NCBI RefSeq assembly: GCF_901709675.1
Contig: NC_051102.1
Span: 3,652,912 to 3,716,911 of the forward strand
Source: Syngnathus acus
Lineage: Eukaryota; Chordata; Actinopteri; Syngnathiformes; Syngnathidae
Length of the DNA stretch: 64,000 nucleotides
Direction: 5' to 3'
Notes under the pieces: generated by a model
Database searches by the model: none
What the model was told of the DNA's origin: nothing
Seen by the model: only the letters and a program-made list of their open reading frames with translations
Made by a program: the position numbers and the translations under genes
In this document: positions 51,001-64,000 of the stretch, in pieces
Numbering within the stretch: the first letter of the stretch is position 1
How the letters are laid out: every line of letters begins with the position of its first letter

Positions 51001-52164
51001 TGTCATTATTTGACGAACAGAAAGAGGCCTACATGCAGGATATTTGGTGTAAAATGTAGGTGTCAAATATTATTTTCTCTTTCAAGTACTGTATATGTCG
51101 CAAAAGTTCTAAGCTCTTTAAATGTTCTGCAGGTAGCGTGCCATGCATCCTCTGTTTTATTTACTTTAGCCCAAGGTCAGTCACAATTTCCCTAGGATAT
51201 AATTGCTGGATAACTTGGCTTATAGGCGACATATCTCAATATTGTAAAGAAATGGAAGTTTACAAAAATCACTGCTTTTAGTGTAAATACATATTGAGTT
51301 TGCATAGAGACATAGAATCTGCTCACGCATATGTTTTGGCAAACCAAATCAAACACAAAATATTTGGGAATTTAAATCAAGGTATACATTTTTAGTTTAT
51401 GAATTTTCGTATTTTTATAAGATACATTTGAAGACATGCAAGTTGTTTGGTATAGTAGATTTCACGATTGGTTTTAATGCAATCTCCAAATCAATGTGTA
51501 AAACTTTATCGTTTTACTGGCAACAGAAAATGACAATACTTTTTGTATTGAGTTTTTTTCCATTTAAATTACAATACACAAATTTGCATCGTGAAACAAT
51601 AGGCCAGATATGCAACGAATGAAGTGAAAACTTTTATCTTATTTTAAAAAATATTTTTGACATGTCCTTTCCATTTTATTAGTATGCCAACTAGAAATTT
51701 AAGGATTTACCAAAACACTTTTGCATATGGCATCTGCTCTTTATAATGAACGGTGGATAAGATTACCTGACCATTAGCTCCCTTATTGTATGAACAATGG
51801 TATATTATTAAAGTACTTGTCATACAATTTTTAGATGAACAAATCTGCCCAGCAGACTTGCAAAATGAAAGAAAAAAAAAACAGATGCTAACCTTTTTTT
51901 TTCCAAGACTCATTTGCTCTGTGTCTGAAAGCTCTGGACAACCAGCACCTGCTTCTATAATTGACAGCAGATGGAGCCTTAAAGGCCTCTTCATGAAGGG
52001 TTTGGACCCTATGTGTTTTTTTTTTAATCCATCCAAGTATCCATCTCAATCCAAATATAAATATATAATAGATAAATATATACTGTAACTTATTATGAAG
52101 CATGGTGACTTTGTTATATACGTACGATATATGATGACAGTTGTTAATACGTATACCTCAAGTT
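51001..52164. other. Non-coding spacer upstream of lhx8
   Basis: AT-rich, nothing recognised. Confidence 0.5.
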
Positions 52165-52400
52165 CAGGAGTCCTTTATTCGAATCTCGGCTAAGCCCCTT
52201 CTTGGTTTTCCATCTAAAAAACATGTAAATTAGGTCATCTGAAGACCCTAAATCATGCCTATGTATGAATATGAGTGTGACTGGATGTTTGTGCCCAGTG
52301 ATTGACTGGCAACCAATTTAGGATGCACCGTACCTCTCTTCTAAAGTCATTTGGGTTACAGAATCCGGCTCACAAGGACAAGTGGTATTAAAAAGGGAAG
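52165..52400 (+). repeat. GGAT-tail repeat, degraded copy
   Basis: TTCGAATCTCGGCTAAGCCC, AACATGTAAATTAGGTCATC, GTGATTGACTGGCAACCAAT and a diverged tail. Confidence 0.65.
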
Positions 52401-53759
52401 GCCAGTTCCATCTTCAGTGAATGGATTAATCATGATGTTGAGGCCTATGAGAGATGACTGTTTGTCACCCAGTGGGTTTGGCTTCCCCTCTCCAACCAAA
52501 AACAACCAGTATCTCACGAACATCGAGTTGTTTTGGTTTACAGCAGCAGTTTTTTTTGTGGCTTGGTTATGTCATGTTGTGATTGTTTGTAACGGGAGTC
52601 ATGAAAGTGTAAATGTCTCCCATCATTTATTAACCTCTTTATCCAAGTTAGAATAATAGATTATATCTACAGCACTACATCGTGCTATCACTGTCAGCAA
52701 TATTTCCAGCCCCCATTCGTCCCCCTAGTAATTTTTTATACAAGTTTCAAAACATTAGAACCTTCATCAGTACTCCTTCCTATGTTTGTGCTGCAGATGT
52801 ACCCCATGTGTTAGCGTTAGTACACATCTGAACATTTTTGCAAAATATGTTCAGACATATTAATAAAATTTAGGCTAAATGCAAAAAATGGCATCATGCA
52901 CTGCGGACATGATAATAAAACCATTAAATGACTAATAAATATGTTTACTTCCTAAATTTTCTAACATATTGGTATAATGTTGGACAAATGTTGAAAACCG
53001 CTTTTTTAACTTGTGCAAACACAAGTCAATACCCTGTGGGAGGAAAAAAAATCCTCAAATTCTCAGCCACCCGCATATTGATGAAATCAATTGTGATATG
53101 CTCTGAATCAGTGCCACACATCAAAGCTGTGTCTGTCAGTCAACTCACTAACATGAGACCAAAAGCTTTGAGCGTTTCTGTTATCATGAAGCTTTCACCA
53201 CTTCATCCGCATGCACACACACACACCAAGACAATTGTTTATCCAATGATATGATAAGCATGTCTATTAATGCATTTCAAAGGCAATGGAGCAATATTTT
53301 GGGGATGTTTTCATTTTCTTTTTTCCTCCTTTTAGGTCTGGACTTTCCTTCCTCCTTGTATTTGTTCTTGTTAGTTTTGTTCTCTTTTCAAACACATTAA
53401 CTTACCTCACTTCAATTCTTCTCACCCCCACAGCCGTCCTCCTTCTATCGCTCCTCCATCTTGCTCCCACTTCTCCTTGACATGTCTTTAAGTTTCCTGT
53501 CCTTTGTGAAACCCACTTCACAGTCACATCTTGTTTTCCTCCTTCTATCCTGTTTTAATTGAGTTCCCGCCCCCTGATATAGCAGAGTCACGCTATTGGA
53601 GGAAACGGGTGAACAGTGGCTGAAGAGTGACAGGTTATTCTGGGCATCGTGCGGCGATAAACATAGAGGGGTAATGGAGGTAAATGTCGGTTCCGCTGGA
53701 TGGGTGTTATTCAAACAATAGGCCTGTAGGTTCTAGCATCACAAGAACACAATTAAGAC
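52401..53759. other. Non-coding spacer
   Basis: Short CA run at about 53214-53226. Nothing else recognised. Confidence 0.5.
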
Positions 53760-53985
53760 TCCTTGCTATCCCAGCTGGCTTTGGGCGAGAGGCAGAGTAC
53801 ACCCTGAACTGGTCACAGGAGATAAATGGACAAACAAGCATTCACACCTACAATTAAGAATCTTCAATTAATCTACCATGCATGTTTTTGGAGTGTGGGA
53901 GGAAATTGGGATAGCCAGAGAAAGAGGCATGGGGAGAACATGCAAACTCCACACAGGAAGGCCAGAGCCGGTATTTAAAACCAGT
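53760..53985 (-). repeat. GGAT-tail repeat, long copy
   Basis: GAGTACACCCTGAACTGGTC, CTACCATGCATGTTTTTGG, GTGTGGGAGGAAATTGGG and GAACATGCAAACTCCACAC in order. Confidence 0.75.
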
Positions 53986-54904
53986 CGACTACCATGCTGT
54001 CCTTCCACAGAAAGATCACAATGAATGTATCATATCATGATAATCATATATCAAGATTATCGTAACCAACACGCACGCACGCACGGACGCATACACACAA
54101 ATTATGACATGCTTTTATTGCTTAACTATGATCAAAATTATTAATTACATTGATTAGAAATGTATCAAATTAAACCATTTTATTCCTGAAATTTAATAAC
54201 CATTAAAAACTGTTTTTATAATACATAAAAATAGAACATAAGTTCCAATTAATGTGTCATATATATGCAGTACATGCATCGGTAAAGACTAAACCCATTA
54301 AACTGTTGCCTGTCTGGTTTCTGTGTACGTCTTTGAAGGAATTGGTAAATTGCCTCTGTGTGTTAAGGGTGCAGTGATGCCACTCAGATAAGCACAGATC
54401 CACTTACGTATGGCCTGGGCCTATTAGCAGGAAGTTTTACATTTATCCAGTGGCTGTATGTGTTAAGGCATGTGCCTTATCAGAGCGGGGCTGTGTCTCC
54501 TTTGGCTCGCTGCTTGCTGCAGTTAATCTTAAGAGTTGAAAGCAATGTTTCACCCATAGGCTTAGTCATACAAACATACTTTGCGGCAGGACACCAGAAT
54601 GAATGGAGTAATGAAAGATGGAGCGTAGGAGGCTAGAGTGGAAGGCATCTACAATTTCCTCAAACCTGTGTTTAAGTCAATGTCTGAAGCTATATTGCTC
54701 ACAAAATGAGATTTTAATTTGGCAAATGTTATTTGGTTATATATTACTTGCTATCATATTTTTGTATTTACTTTTACATGCTTGTATTTATGATTTACAG
54801 TACTACAGAATAGGAACATCCTTCACTGCCATTAGATTAATAGTTCTATCAATTTGGGACTTACTCCAAGGCCTTTTAAAAACAAAGACAAAGGAATATA
54901 ATGT
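53986..54904. other. Non-coding spacer
   Basis: ACGC units at about 54070-54090. The 119-codon plus frame at 54618-54977 runs into a repeat and has no domain. Confidence 0.5.
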
Positions 54905-55110
54905 GTTTGTCAAGCATGCCAGAGTGGCTCCATCCAACCCTTTTCTAAACCACTTAGCCTGTTCATCGTCAAGGTAACCTGGAGCCTGTCCCAACTGATT
55001 TGGGGCAAACGGCTAACTACATCCGCGACTACTTGCCAGTCAATCACAGTGCAGAGACATTCAAGTACTTTCACATTCATACCGCCTTGAGTGGGAACTG
55101 AACCCACGCT
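54905..55110 (-). repeat. GGAT-tail repeat, degraded copy
   Basis: CATCCAACCCTTTTCTAAAC, GGAGCCTGTCCCAACTG, TGCCAGTCAATCACAGTGC and GAACTGAACCCACGC, a diverged inverted copy. Confidence 0.55.
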
Positions 55111-57399
55111 ACTTGCACTGTAGATAGGGAAAGAAACAATACACAATCAGTTACTCAGTGACAATGAAAATAAACTTTTGCTAAGTGCCTTTATCCAGAG
55201 CCACACCAACTTAATGGTTTCTTTCAAGGCCCATGCACCAACTGGGTTTAATATTTTCTAGTGAATCATAGTTTGATTTTCAATGCATTGTTTTACAGAA
55301 TGTAGGTTAACAAAAACTGTTTTCCTAATGATTTCTCATTTATTTAAATAGGCTTTCTTGTTAAACATGTTGGTTAATGTTACTTGCAAAGCCATGTTAA
55401 AAAACATAATACGCTTGGTGATCAGTGGTTGTGCATGAATGTTGTTCTGCGCATGCGCAAAATAAAGATCGTACTACTACTGAAAATACGGTATATAAAT
55501 TATGTTCATCAGTCATTTAATTTATTACCGTAATTTCGTATTTTCGTAAACCGTTTCTATACGGATAATTAATTTTTTTTATTGCCTGTGAGATGTTTAA
55601 AATGGCAATTAAATCCTATGGTTTCCTTTTGCATATACAAGTTGCACCAACTCTTTTTGTCCACAAGAGGGTAGTGTGTATCCATGTTATTTTAGGGTGC
55701 TTTGTTTTTGGGCTGGTTTTTGTAGAACACATGATAAATTCTTTTTTTAATGTCAGATGTATTCCAATTTTTTAATTCTGAGGTTCCTTTCGTCTGTAAT
55801 TTCCAATTCCTCTTTGATTTTTGGAGGCCAAATATAGATATGATCTTTTCTTTAAGCGTCAGTAACAAAGGTGGCGCAGAATTTAATGTTAATTTGTGTC
55901 ATTGTCTGTACCAGAGGTTTAATGAGTCAGGTAAATTGAAAGGGGACTAAAAATCTTAAAAATTCAAAAAAGGTTTACAAGTGCCTTTATCACAAATTAG
56001 TGACAGTGTTTTGTCAAAATACCTCAAGATAAAAAATATAGCATGCTTTACATACCGGAGTTTTTGTTTTGTTGAAATTTGTCTGTTTGTGCCAATAGCG
56101 AGTATGGATTTCATTACCATGATGAGGGGCAGAAGTGGCCGAATGTAGAACCTGGACTTAAAAAGTTACTGTGAACTCCCTAGTGCAAACCACTCACGTG
56201 GCAACATTCATTTTACTTTCCTCATGGAGGCTGCACCAAATTGTATTTGTCAGCTAATGTCTGGACCTGTGTGCCTAGGGTGACTCAACGGACCTGGGGT
56301 CTTCAGGCATCCATCTGAAGGGGGACATCCACAGACCAGTCTCCAAAACAACTATGCTTGAGGTACCTTTAAAGGACATCAGTTTATGTTTTAAAAAAAT
56401 CTCTTTAGAGCATTCCAAATGCCCCACTTGTGTCTCATCCCCCAATCTAACCCAGACACCCCCTGCACAGCCTCACTCCAAATCCCCTCAACAAATTCCC
56501 CCACTCTCTCTCTCCAAATCTTTCATTCCGCGGGCACCCCCTGGGTTGGTCTGAAGACCAACATCACTGACTGACAGAAAATCTCCCAAGCCTCCCTCGA
56601 TAATTCTCTTGATCAAAGTAGATATTATTTCAGATAGAATTCTTGAAAATGTCACAGCAGTTCTTTTGTCTCTACAATCTATTTGTAATATTCTATTCTA
56701 ATACTATTGCCAGTATAGCTTTAATGTGTGCTTTAGGATGTTTTTCATATTACTGTGTCAATCTCTAAACTAAGCTCTAACACTGCAGGGGTTCATTCCT
56801 TATTTAGGTCATCATTGTATGGATGAGGTCCATTGGAAACTCATCTGGATTGGTCCACAGAGCTCCAACATCTGGTCTGTGTGGCCGATTTACATGTAAT
56901 ATGCTGTATGGTGCATGGTAAGAAAGCACACACATGCAATTGACAAACACTTATGGAAAAAAATATGACATCAATTTATTGGGTGCATGCTCCGAGTCTA
57001 GCTAGATTGTCTGATATGATGAACCTGTGCATGGAAACACATTATAGCCAAAAGCACTCCTTGTAAGAGTGTCAAAGATGAGGTTGAGTTGCAAAACAGG
57101 TTTTTAGCACTGCTCTGTTTTTAATCTAGATTTGAAATATTTGTCTCTCTGCCTACTTGATAGTTGCTAACAACATTGTTATGTAAACTGTTCACTGGTA
57201 TCTACCAAATACAAAGAAAAGGCAGATTGCAGTGCAAGATGCTGCAGTTTTTCATCAACCTGGGTGGCATCTTATTTTGACATGACATAAATGTTGGTTT
57301 TGGTTGCCACTTTCCCCATGGCCCCAAATTCAGAAGCCTTTTGGGGGCATCACTGACCCTCGTGAGGATAAACAGTTCGGAAAAAATATAGAATTTGCG
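55111..57399. other. Non-coding spacer
   Basis: A GAAAATACGGTA remnant lies near 55482, too short to call as a MITE. Nothing else recognised. Confidence 0.5.
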
Positions 57400-57685
57400 T
57401 CCCTGGATGCTATGCATTTGCGGAAATTCTTGTATGTACGGTAGCACTTGAAGGCAACAGTACCCTCCGAAGAGCCACGCGAAGAGTCCGCAAATTGTAC
57501 CGAATGGGGTTTCTCGTTCCGGCTTCCAATTGGTCAAACGGGCTATTGTGGGCGGAACTGACTTCTCATCCCTGTCATCAGTTTTTTTTTTTTTTAGTGA
57601 CAGAGAAAGGTGGAGAGATATTTTAATCCCCCCCTCTGACTGACAGCCACACACACGCTCCGAGAAAACAAGACACCAGTGCACC
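57400..57685 (+). promoter_or_regulatory. CpG-bearing promoter and possible 5' exon on the plus strand
   Basis: CCAATTGG (CCAAT box at 57536-57540) and GTGGGCGGAAC (GC box at 57548-57558) precede about 130 nt ending GTGCACC/gtgagt, a strong splice donor at 57686. CpG is denser than nearby. This fits a non-coding first exon of a gene that continues downstream, but I found no convincing second exon. Confidence 0.4.
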
Positions 57686-59404
57686 GTGAGTGAATTTAAT
57701 TTCTTCATTTTACACCAGTTGGGCTGTTATGTCATCGCGTGTGAAACCTTGTTCTTTCTGCAGCGCTCTGCACCATCATTTGAAATGAGTGATGAAATGC
57801 GTTGGATATAGATGACAAGACAGTGTGCATTACAAGCAAGGATGTGGCCTATCTATAGCTCATCAGATGGCGGAGTAGCGATATGGATCATTGTAGTATA
57901 CGACGTTTCCCTCATCCACAATGGCAGAGCATGGTGGGCGTGTAGTGGGGGTGTTGTCTGTCTCCTGCGGAGATCCGTGAATTCGTTCCTCTTTGTTACA
58001 GTGATGCCGCAATCGGGATGATCTACGCGCATGCTAAAAATGACTAGGCCGTAGGTTGTCAGCTATCAGAATAATAATATCAAATGGCATACGTGATGTG
58101 CATGTATGGACGATCAAAAATCAAAATGAGGGATCACGAACTACATTTTTTTCCGACTTTCCTATATTACACGCTGTCTTTTTCGTAGGTAGGCTGGAAG
58201 ACCTTGTTACATAAAATATCATTTTCTGATTTAATGCAGCCTGTCAGGTAAAGACTGTTTTAGACCAGAGCTTTTGGTTATAAAATGATGTCGCTCAATA
58301 GACACAAAGGCATCCTGGCACATCCTGTGTCTTCTCGGTGGGGATTAGTAGGCCTCCACATTGTTCTGTCTGTGCCCATGTCTGTCTAGCTGTTTGTCTT
58401 TCTAAACTGAAATATCACGGATTGGGCCCATTCTCGTGGAAGTATAGCAAGAGTAAAATGATTGCAGACTTTGCCCTCAATAAAATACATCTTTTGTCTA
58501 ATGTTAGACTGGGCATTTCCAGGATGGATGTTGGAGAATTTTAGAAACGTGAAATGCCAAATTTACTTTTGTACAGTTCTGTAATATATGATGACTTTTC
58601 AAGTGTGGAAGTAAAAATTGTAGTTGCACAAGTGTGCACATCCGCTCTTTTTTGTATTATTTTTAAGCCACAAGTGATGATGAACTGAAGGAGATGGCAG
58701 CTTCCGGGAATAACAAACCCGTAGACTGACGTCATAACACACGCAGTAAAGGTTTGTGTTGCGCGTCGATCAAATTATCAATCAACATAAAGGTTTTCTG
58801 TAGCGCTTGTCTTTATTAGGTGAGTTTGAGCCCCTTTTTTTTAATTGCTACAATACACACGACAAGGATGAAGTGTTTTGATAATCAGAGATATTAAAAT
58901 ATATATCTTTTGGCATGATGATATACGTACATGTAGATTTTGTACTGTGTGGATTGGAGAGATTATATTCAATCCCTCTCAGATTACCAGTCAGGCAGTT
59001 AGGTTTGGGGTCATAGAGTACATCTGGTACAGCCCACAGTTTCTGCCCAGCATCCATAGAGTCTGAGTCATGTATGTGATGAGCAGATAAACGGGCAGTA
59101 GTAGGTCTATCTCTTAGTGTTTCGAGACAAAAGCACCTTTGTCTGTTTTAATAGGGTGCTTCTACAGGAAATGTCTCCCCTTATTCATTACGGCAGTGTA
59201 TCAGGCAGGGGCAGGCAGTACAGGGGTGCGATCACAGGAATGTGATCAAACAGGCGTCCAAAGACAATTTATATTCCCCCGTAATAGTTGGTAAAATTTT
59301 ATTGCAATAAATAGTCTGATACTGTAAAGTGCAGATGTCATTTATTTTATGACATAGTGATTGTCAGTGGCTTATATTGCTGCTCTTTCATCCGGTTTCA
59401 AATA
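57686..59404. other. Possible first intron of an unknown plus-strand gene
   Basis: Follows the donor at 57686. An acceptor-like TTTCTGCAG lies near 57755, but the frame after it closes after eight codons. No known exon seen. Confidence 0.3.
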
Positions 59405-59711
59405 CCGTACTTTCCGCACTATAAGGCGCACCTAAAAACCTCCAATTTTCTCAAAAGCCGAGAATGCGCCTTATAATCAGGTGCGCCTTATATATGGACC
59501 AATATTGAGCCACTACAGCAGGCGTGTCCAAAGTCCGACCCGCGGGTCAAATGTATATATCTTATATATGGACAAAGTTTTAAAATGGGCCATTCATTGA
59601 AGGTGCGCCTTATAATCCGGTGCGCCTTATATATGGACAAAGTTTTAAAATGGGCCATTCATTGAAGGTGCGCCTGATAATCCGGTGCGCCTTATAGTGC
59701 GGAAAATACGG
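59405..59711. mobile_element. TA-flanked MITE copy 8, composite type C (307 bp)
   Basis: Ends CCGTACTTTCCGCAC and GTGCGGAAAATACGG, TA on both sides. Opposite in direction to copy 4, with the same tandem block and hAT-like middle. Outer ends and interior are little decayed. Confidence 0.9.
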
Positions 59712-60479
59712 TAGTTAAAGCAATATTTTTTGTTTTTGTATCGTAAATAAATGCGATTCAGTAGGCTACACATATTTTTCACTGAGCACAATGAATGATA
59801 AAGTATACATAGATTATTATTGCCATTTTGAACTGGGGTTTGGTTTACATTCAGTAAACACGGTGGAACAATAGAGTCAAATTTTAGTCAAGTTTATTTT
59901 GCTGCTTCAGCATCCGTGAAAATGACAGTAGCGCCTTAATGAACTGCATCGCAGTGGTAAAGGATAAACAGAGGATCAATGACAAAGTGTTGCTATCTGT
60001 GTTTTGATTATCATATTCAACATTACCTCCCTCAAGGTCGCCCAATCAATTCTTGTTTACCATGACAGATTTAAGTAAACCAGCAAGGTTTACTGACACA
60101 ATCCTTGCCCCTCAAAGCCTTGAGACAGAGTAGGTACAATACACCAGAATAATAGGCTGTTTTAGATCGTCTTTATAGCTGGGTTTTGGGGACAGGCAAT
60201 GTGAAGGACACCTGTCTGGAAAATAAATCAGTAAGATGATGAGTAACGACAGTCAATTAGTTTGGGGATATGCAATACACACACGCAAATGCCGGGTTGC
60301 TTTACGAACCTGCTGACTGGTAGCCTTAAATTTTGAGCAAATTAAGTTAATTTTACCCAAGGTTGGGTTACTTATTTTGAACCAGATTGGGTTGATAACT
60401 GTATTATGGGTTTATGCTTCTTACATCAGGAAGGGCAATTACAAGTAAGTAGCCAATAACACATTGAGCTTGCTCATTT
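59712..60479. other. Non-coding spacer
   Basis: Nothing recognised. Confidence 0.5.
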
Positions 60480-60612
60480 TGCCGCAGAGTTTTTTTATCA
60501 TTATATAATAAAATTGTAATTTCTTTTGGAACATGTTAAATATTACAATAATATCGATATCACAACATTCCATCGTTATCGCTACATGTTTTTCCATTAT
60601 CGTGCAGCCCTA
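60480..60612. mobile_element. Fragment of a TAGGGCTGCA hAT-like element (end only)
   Basis: Ends CCATTATCGTGCAGCCCTA, the inverted form of the terminus seen at 35122 and 47979. Its other end cannot be found. Confidence 0.45.
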
Positions 60613-61023
60613 GTTGTATTCTGATGTTGACGGTTTGACTGTGGTACGGATTATTTCTCTTTTCATTTTTACTACCTTTTTTATGTTAAAAATCAGAGCA
60701 ATACCAAGGGTTGAGTAGAAACCTAGAAGAAATTATTTTTGACCATTTCCTCATTCACTGCCATCACCGACTCAAATGTGCATCCTGCCTGGGAAGGATG
60801 CCAGTTAATAAGTTTTAAAAATCCCACTGCACGACCACAATGTGAAATCCATACTGCTGACAACTTTGAAGAAATGGTTCAATCATTAGGCAAGTTGTAT
60901 AAAATATCTGCACCGTTTTAATTTGCTGACAGTATGATGCGTGAACGTGTGTGTGTGCTTGAGGTGACAGTGTTGTCAGCACTAATCAACGTTTTTTTCT
61001 TTTCAGAAACGCTGTGTGCGCGC

Positions 61024-61025
<2 letters not shown>

Positions 61026-61059
<34 letters not shown>
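61026..61059. repeat. (TG)n microsatellite
   Basis: TG run preceded by GCGCGCG-type alternating sequence. Confidence 0.95.
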
Positions 61060-61062
<3 letters not shown>

Positions 61063-61609
61063 TGTATATGCGTGACAGAACTTCTGCCTGTCAAGAAGGG
61101 CACATTGATGAGGTGCTGAGTCACCCTGGTAACTGACAGCCTGGACAACCATGCACGGATTTGATGAACAGATTTAATGCTCTCAGTTTAAAAAAGGGAA
61201 ATCTTGTAGTGTTTTCATTGTCCTTGTATTTTGATTTGTTGTTTTGAAGTTTTTAATCTTAGAAATAAAAGGATTATCATGGGAGTCAATGGCAAACAGC
61301 AAAAGGAGAAAGGCAAGAGGAAGCCATAATTTGCTATTTAAGGCCATAAGATTTAAAGTCCATGTTTTAATATAATATGTGCAAAGGAAGAAATATAACA
61401 AGAAATATTTTTTTATTAAAATAAGCAATTTCGTGCATTATGATTTTTTCTCCCTCGAATTGGTTGTTTAAAATATTTTGTTCATTTTTAATCATTCGTC
61501 TCAAAATATAATGATTTGAAAGTTGAAAAACAATCTCAGTCTAAATGTGCGTACATTAATTCATTACAAATATAGGGCAAATACTCCTTCATGGCACTGC
61601 AAGTTGGAG

Positions 61610-61690
61610 TCAAAATTATTTATGTAGCCCTTAATCACTGTCCCAAAGGCCTTCACATACCCACAGTTGAGAAATATTAACGACATCCAA
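61610..61690. mobile_element. Degraded copy of the TCAAGTCAAGTTTATTT repeat
   Basis: Contains TTATTTATGTAGCCCTTAAT and then CCCAAAGGCCTTCACATAC, matching the blocks at 8413 in order. Confidence 0.5.
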
Positions 61691-62458
61691 TTTACAAAGT
61701 AAATTTACAATACATACTATTTATTGCCTGTCTTTGGATCACTCTACTACTTTCTGGACTGCTGCTTGAAATGCATCTTGGACAGTGATTTGCCCAACAC
61801 AAATTTACAAGTCCCATCATCAGTATTAGTGACATGACTCTTTATTGCTTTTTCAATGAATATAATCCCATGAAAGCAGGAAAGAGTTTCTCCCCGAGGC
61901 CACTAACCTCTCCATTCATTACTGTTACATCATGAGCTAAGACCGCGGATGTTGTACAATGACTCGTCACTTAGCCCGACTAACCTGTGGCTAGCTTGTT
62001 TTTTCATACAGATGGTGCCAAATATGATACTTTCAAATATGCTTCATATTAAAATACTCTGAGTAAATAATGACAATGTGAGTGTATACTGACATTCGTG
62101 GAGACAATTACAACAACAAACAGTCTCACTTAATTCATTACACATGCAGGTCATACAAGGTCTCATTGTACACTGAAATAAATGTTTGATTGTCAAATAG
62201 CTGCCCATGAATTAATGTAATGCATGCAATTTAGAACATTAGTCCCCCGTTTTCAAATTAGAATATTTTCTCCTGCAAAGCCTTCATGCGAGTGCGTTTT
62301 AGTTTACATGTGCATGTGCGTCGTTTTCGTGAGTGCTCCTCGGGTTTTGGAGCATGAGATGATTATGTAGCAGGCGGTTAAAGGTTCAGAGAGGCAGAGG
62401 TGGCTGAAAGCCAGGGATTGTGAATACTGAGATTGTTTTTAATCTGAGTTTAACAGGC

Positions 62459-62588
62459 TCTCTCTCTCTCGCTCTCGCTCTCTCCCCCCTCTCTCTCTCC
62501 CCTCTCTCTCTCTCCCCCCCCCCTCTCTCCCCCCTCTCCCCCCCTCTCTCTCTCTCCCCCTCTCAGTCGCTCAGTCTCTCTCCCTCTC
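62459..62588. repeat. 130-bp polypyrimidine (CT)n/C-run tract
   Basis: One strand is nearly all C and T: CT dinucleotides alternate with runs of four to nine C, with a few G interruptions. Confidence 0.95.
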
Positions 62589-64000
62589 TTACTTTAGACA
62601 TGCATAGCTTTTTGCTTGCCACCAGTTACATCATAATGCCACCCTCTGTGAAGAACTACTGAAATTCGAAAAGGCTTGATATTGAAAGCGGCCAGATATA
62701 GCCAAATATTTTTACCATAGTAACTTAATCTGAAATGGTTTTATGTGTACTACAAACATATTGCTTACATGTACAGTACAATACCGTACAAGGAACATTT
62801 CTGAGGACGGTCATTGCCTTTTGAGATGTCTTATGTTACACAGATCTTATCGTCACATACACATATTATATTATAATATCACATATTATATTATAATGTC
62901 AAATGTCACATTAGGAAATAATTGAATTACTCAAGTCAATCTTAGCCAGGAAAAAATCATTTAGTTTTCAAGATAGACAATATAGAATTGCGAGCTGGCA
63001 AGATTATTTAGCATTGGTTATTTTGTTTTTATTTTAATTATTATCAAAGGTTATCTAACACATTATGACTGAGATAGGATTGGTCAGAGGGCAAATCATT
63101 AACGTAAACCAACCATGCATGCTAATTCTTACCTTTCTTGACCCATTTTCTCAAGTTGATAGTGTTCAGATACAGTAGTTTTTCATAAACAAATGTTAAC
63201 AATACAAACAGTGGAAAAACTTGTGTGGAATGAATGAGAGACCCCACAACAAAGATCTCTAAATTCAGGCCACTGAATATTTTAGATTATGAAACTGTTC
63301 CAATGGACTAATGAATTATAAGAGACAAATGCACTCAGAGCGCTATGAGGTTAGCAACTGCCTATTCATGACTACCACATTTAGATGTTACAATAACAAA
63401 ATTGTTTGGTAAGCAAGACTAGAGGAGTGGCAAAAATAAATAAAAAATTGGTTTCCACTATACTGCACCATTACCCTGAAACAATGGCTTACAGTTCCCT
63501 GCTTACACTACTGCATGCTTTCAAACTGGCTGCTGGCCATCGTGTGTGTGTATCTTATGTGCGTGTGTTTGTGTGGATGTCTTCTGTGAGACAATGACAA
63601 CTTGTTGTACTGGGAGCCTGGATGTGGAGATGTAAAAAAACAAAAAAGAATGAGGGGTTTGTTTAGAGGCCATGGTGTCAAAGTGTCAGGATACCATTTA
63701 TAGCTGATATTTGTGTCATTTTACAAGTGGCATTACAATGAATGGACCTTGATGTTTATTTTAAAAAATCGTGGACATTTTTTTTAATTTTTTTATTTCT
63801 CTGAGTCAGGGAAATGCTCAAAAAGCTATTATGTAAAAAGCAGGTATAATAAATTTATATTATATGATTATTATTATTAGTAAGTCAATTTCTGCTTCTG
63901 TAATGGCAAGCTTTGACTGCCCTCATTTTAAATGGAATGAGGGGGAGTCACATCCCATGTTTACGGAGAGTTGCAAACTTCCTCTTTCACCTGTGCGAGT
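62589..64000. other. Non-coding to the window end
   Basis: Only the 20-bp tandem duplication at 62861. No gene seen. Confidence 0.5.
62861..62900. repeat. Tandem 20-bp duplication
   Basis: Two adjacent 20-mers starting ACATATTATATTATAAT differ at one base. Confidence 0.9.

Larger units (their letters stand above)
60613..62458. other. Non-coding spacer
   Basis: Holds the TG run at 61026 and the repeat remnant at 61610. No gene seen. Confidence 0.5.

Noticed and set aside
54618-54977. 119-codon plus-strand frame
   Set aside because: Its end runs into a degraded repeat and no domain is visible.
55482-55492. Ninth copy of the CCGTATTTTCCG MITE
   Set aside because: Only an end-like GAAAATACGG is present, with no partner end or interior.
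57202-57708. 168-codon minus-strand open frame
   Set aside because: No domain, low-complexity K run from a T tract, and it overlaps the plus-strand promoter-like region. Composition fits chance.
58670-58730. Short ATG frame with good start context near 58695
   Set aside because: Closes after 11 codons and lacks a convincing donor.

Overview
The window looks like nuclear DNA from a ray-finned (teleost) fish. It is AT-rich, its genes are split by many short GT-AG introns, and it carries teleost-style interspersed repeats: hAT and TA-flanked MITEs, 5'-truncated non-LTR retrotransposons, a tRNA-derived SINE and many microsatellites. I see no prokaryotic or viral gene organisation. Species cannot be fixed by reading alone.

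Only two protein-coding genes can be supported, both on the minus strand and head to tail within 9 kb. klhl20 (41147-45122, 13 coding exons) rebuilds into a complete 609-codon BTB-BACK-Kelch protein, the CUL3 ubiquitin-ligase substrate adaptor. An LHX8-type LIM-homeobox gene (47402-50160, 8 coding exons, 325 codons) lies immediately upstream of klhl20. About 1.2 kb separates the LIM-homeobox stop from the likely klhl20 promoter and non-coding first exon near 46.0-46.2 kb. A CCAAT/GC-box region with a good splice donor at 57.4-57.7 kb may be the first exon of a plus-strand gene that leaves the window.

From 1 to 41 kb the window is intergenic. It holds two degraded minus-strand LINE fragments (3.7-4.7 and 5.2-5.8 kb), eight copies of a TA-flanked MITE family with CCGTATTTTCCG ends (one of them, at 59.4 kb, lies outside this part), three copies of a hAT MITE with recognisable 8-bp target duplications, a second degraded hAT family, a SINE, and scattered copies of a teleost repeat with a GGAT-type tail. 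From 50 to 64 kb it is again mostly non-coding, with simple repeats.

The most unusual structures are a pair of abutting near-perfect hairpins at 10277-10393, a composite MITE subfamily whose interior includes a hAT-like terminus, a hAT MITE interrupted by a second MITE, and the orphan promoter/exon at 57.5 kb. I did not find evidence for a wholly new biological system.
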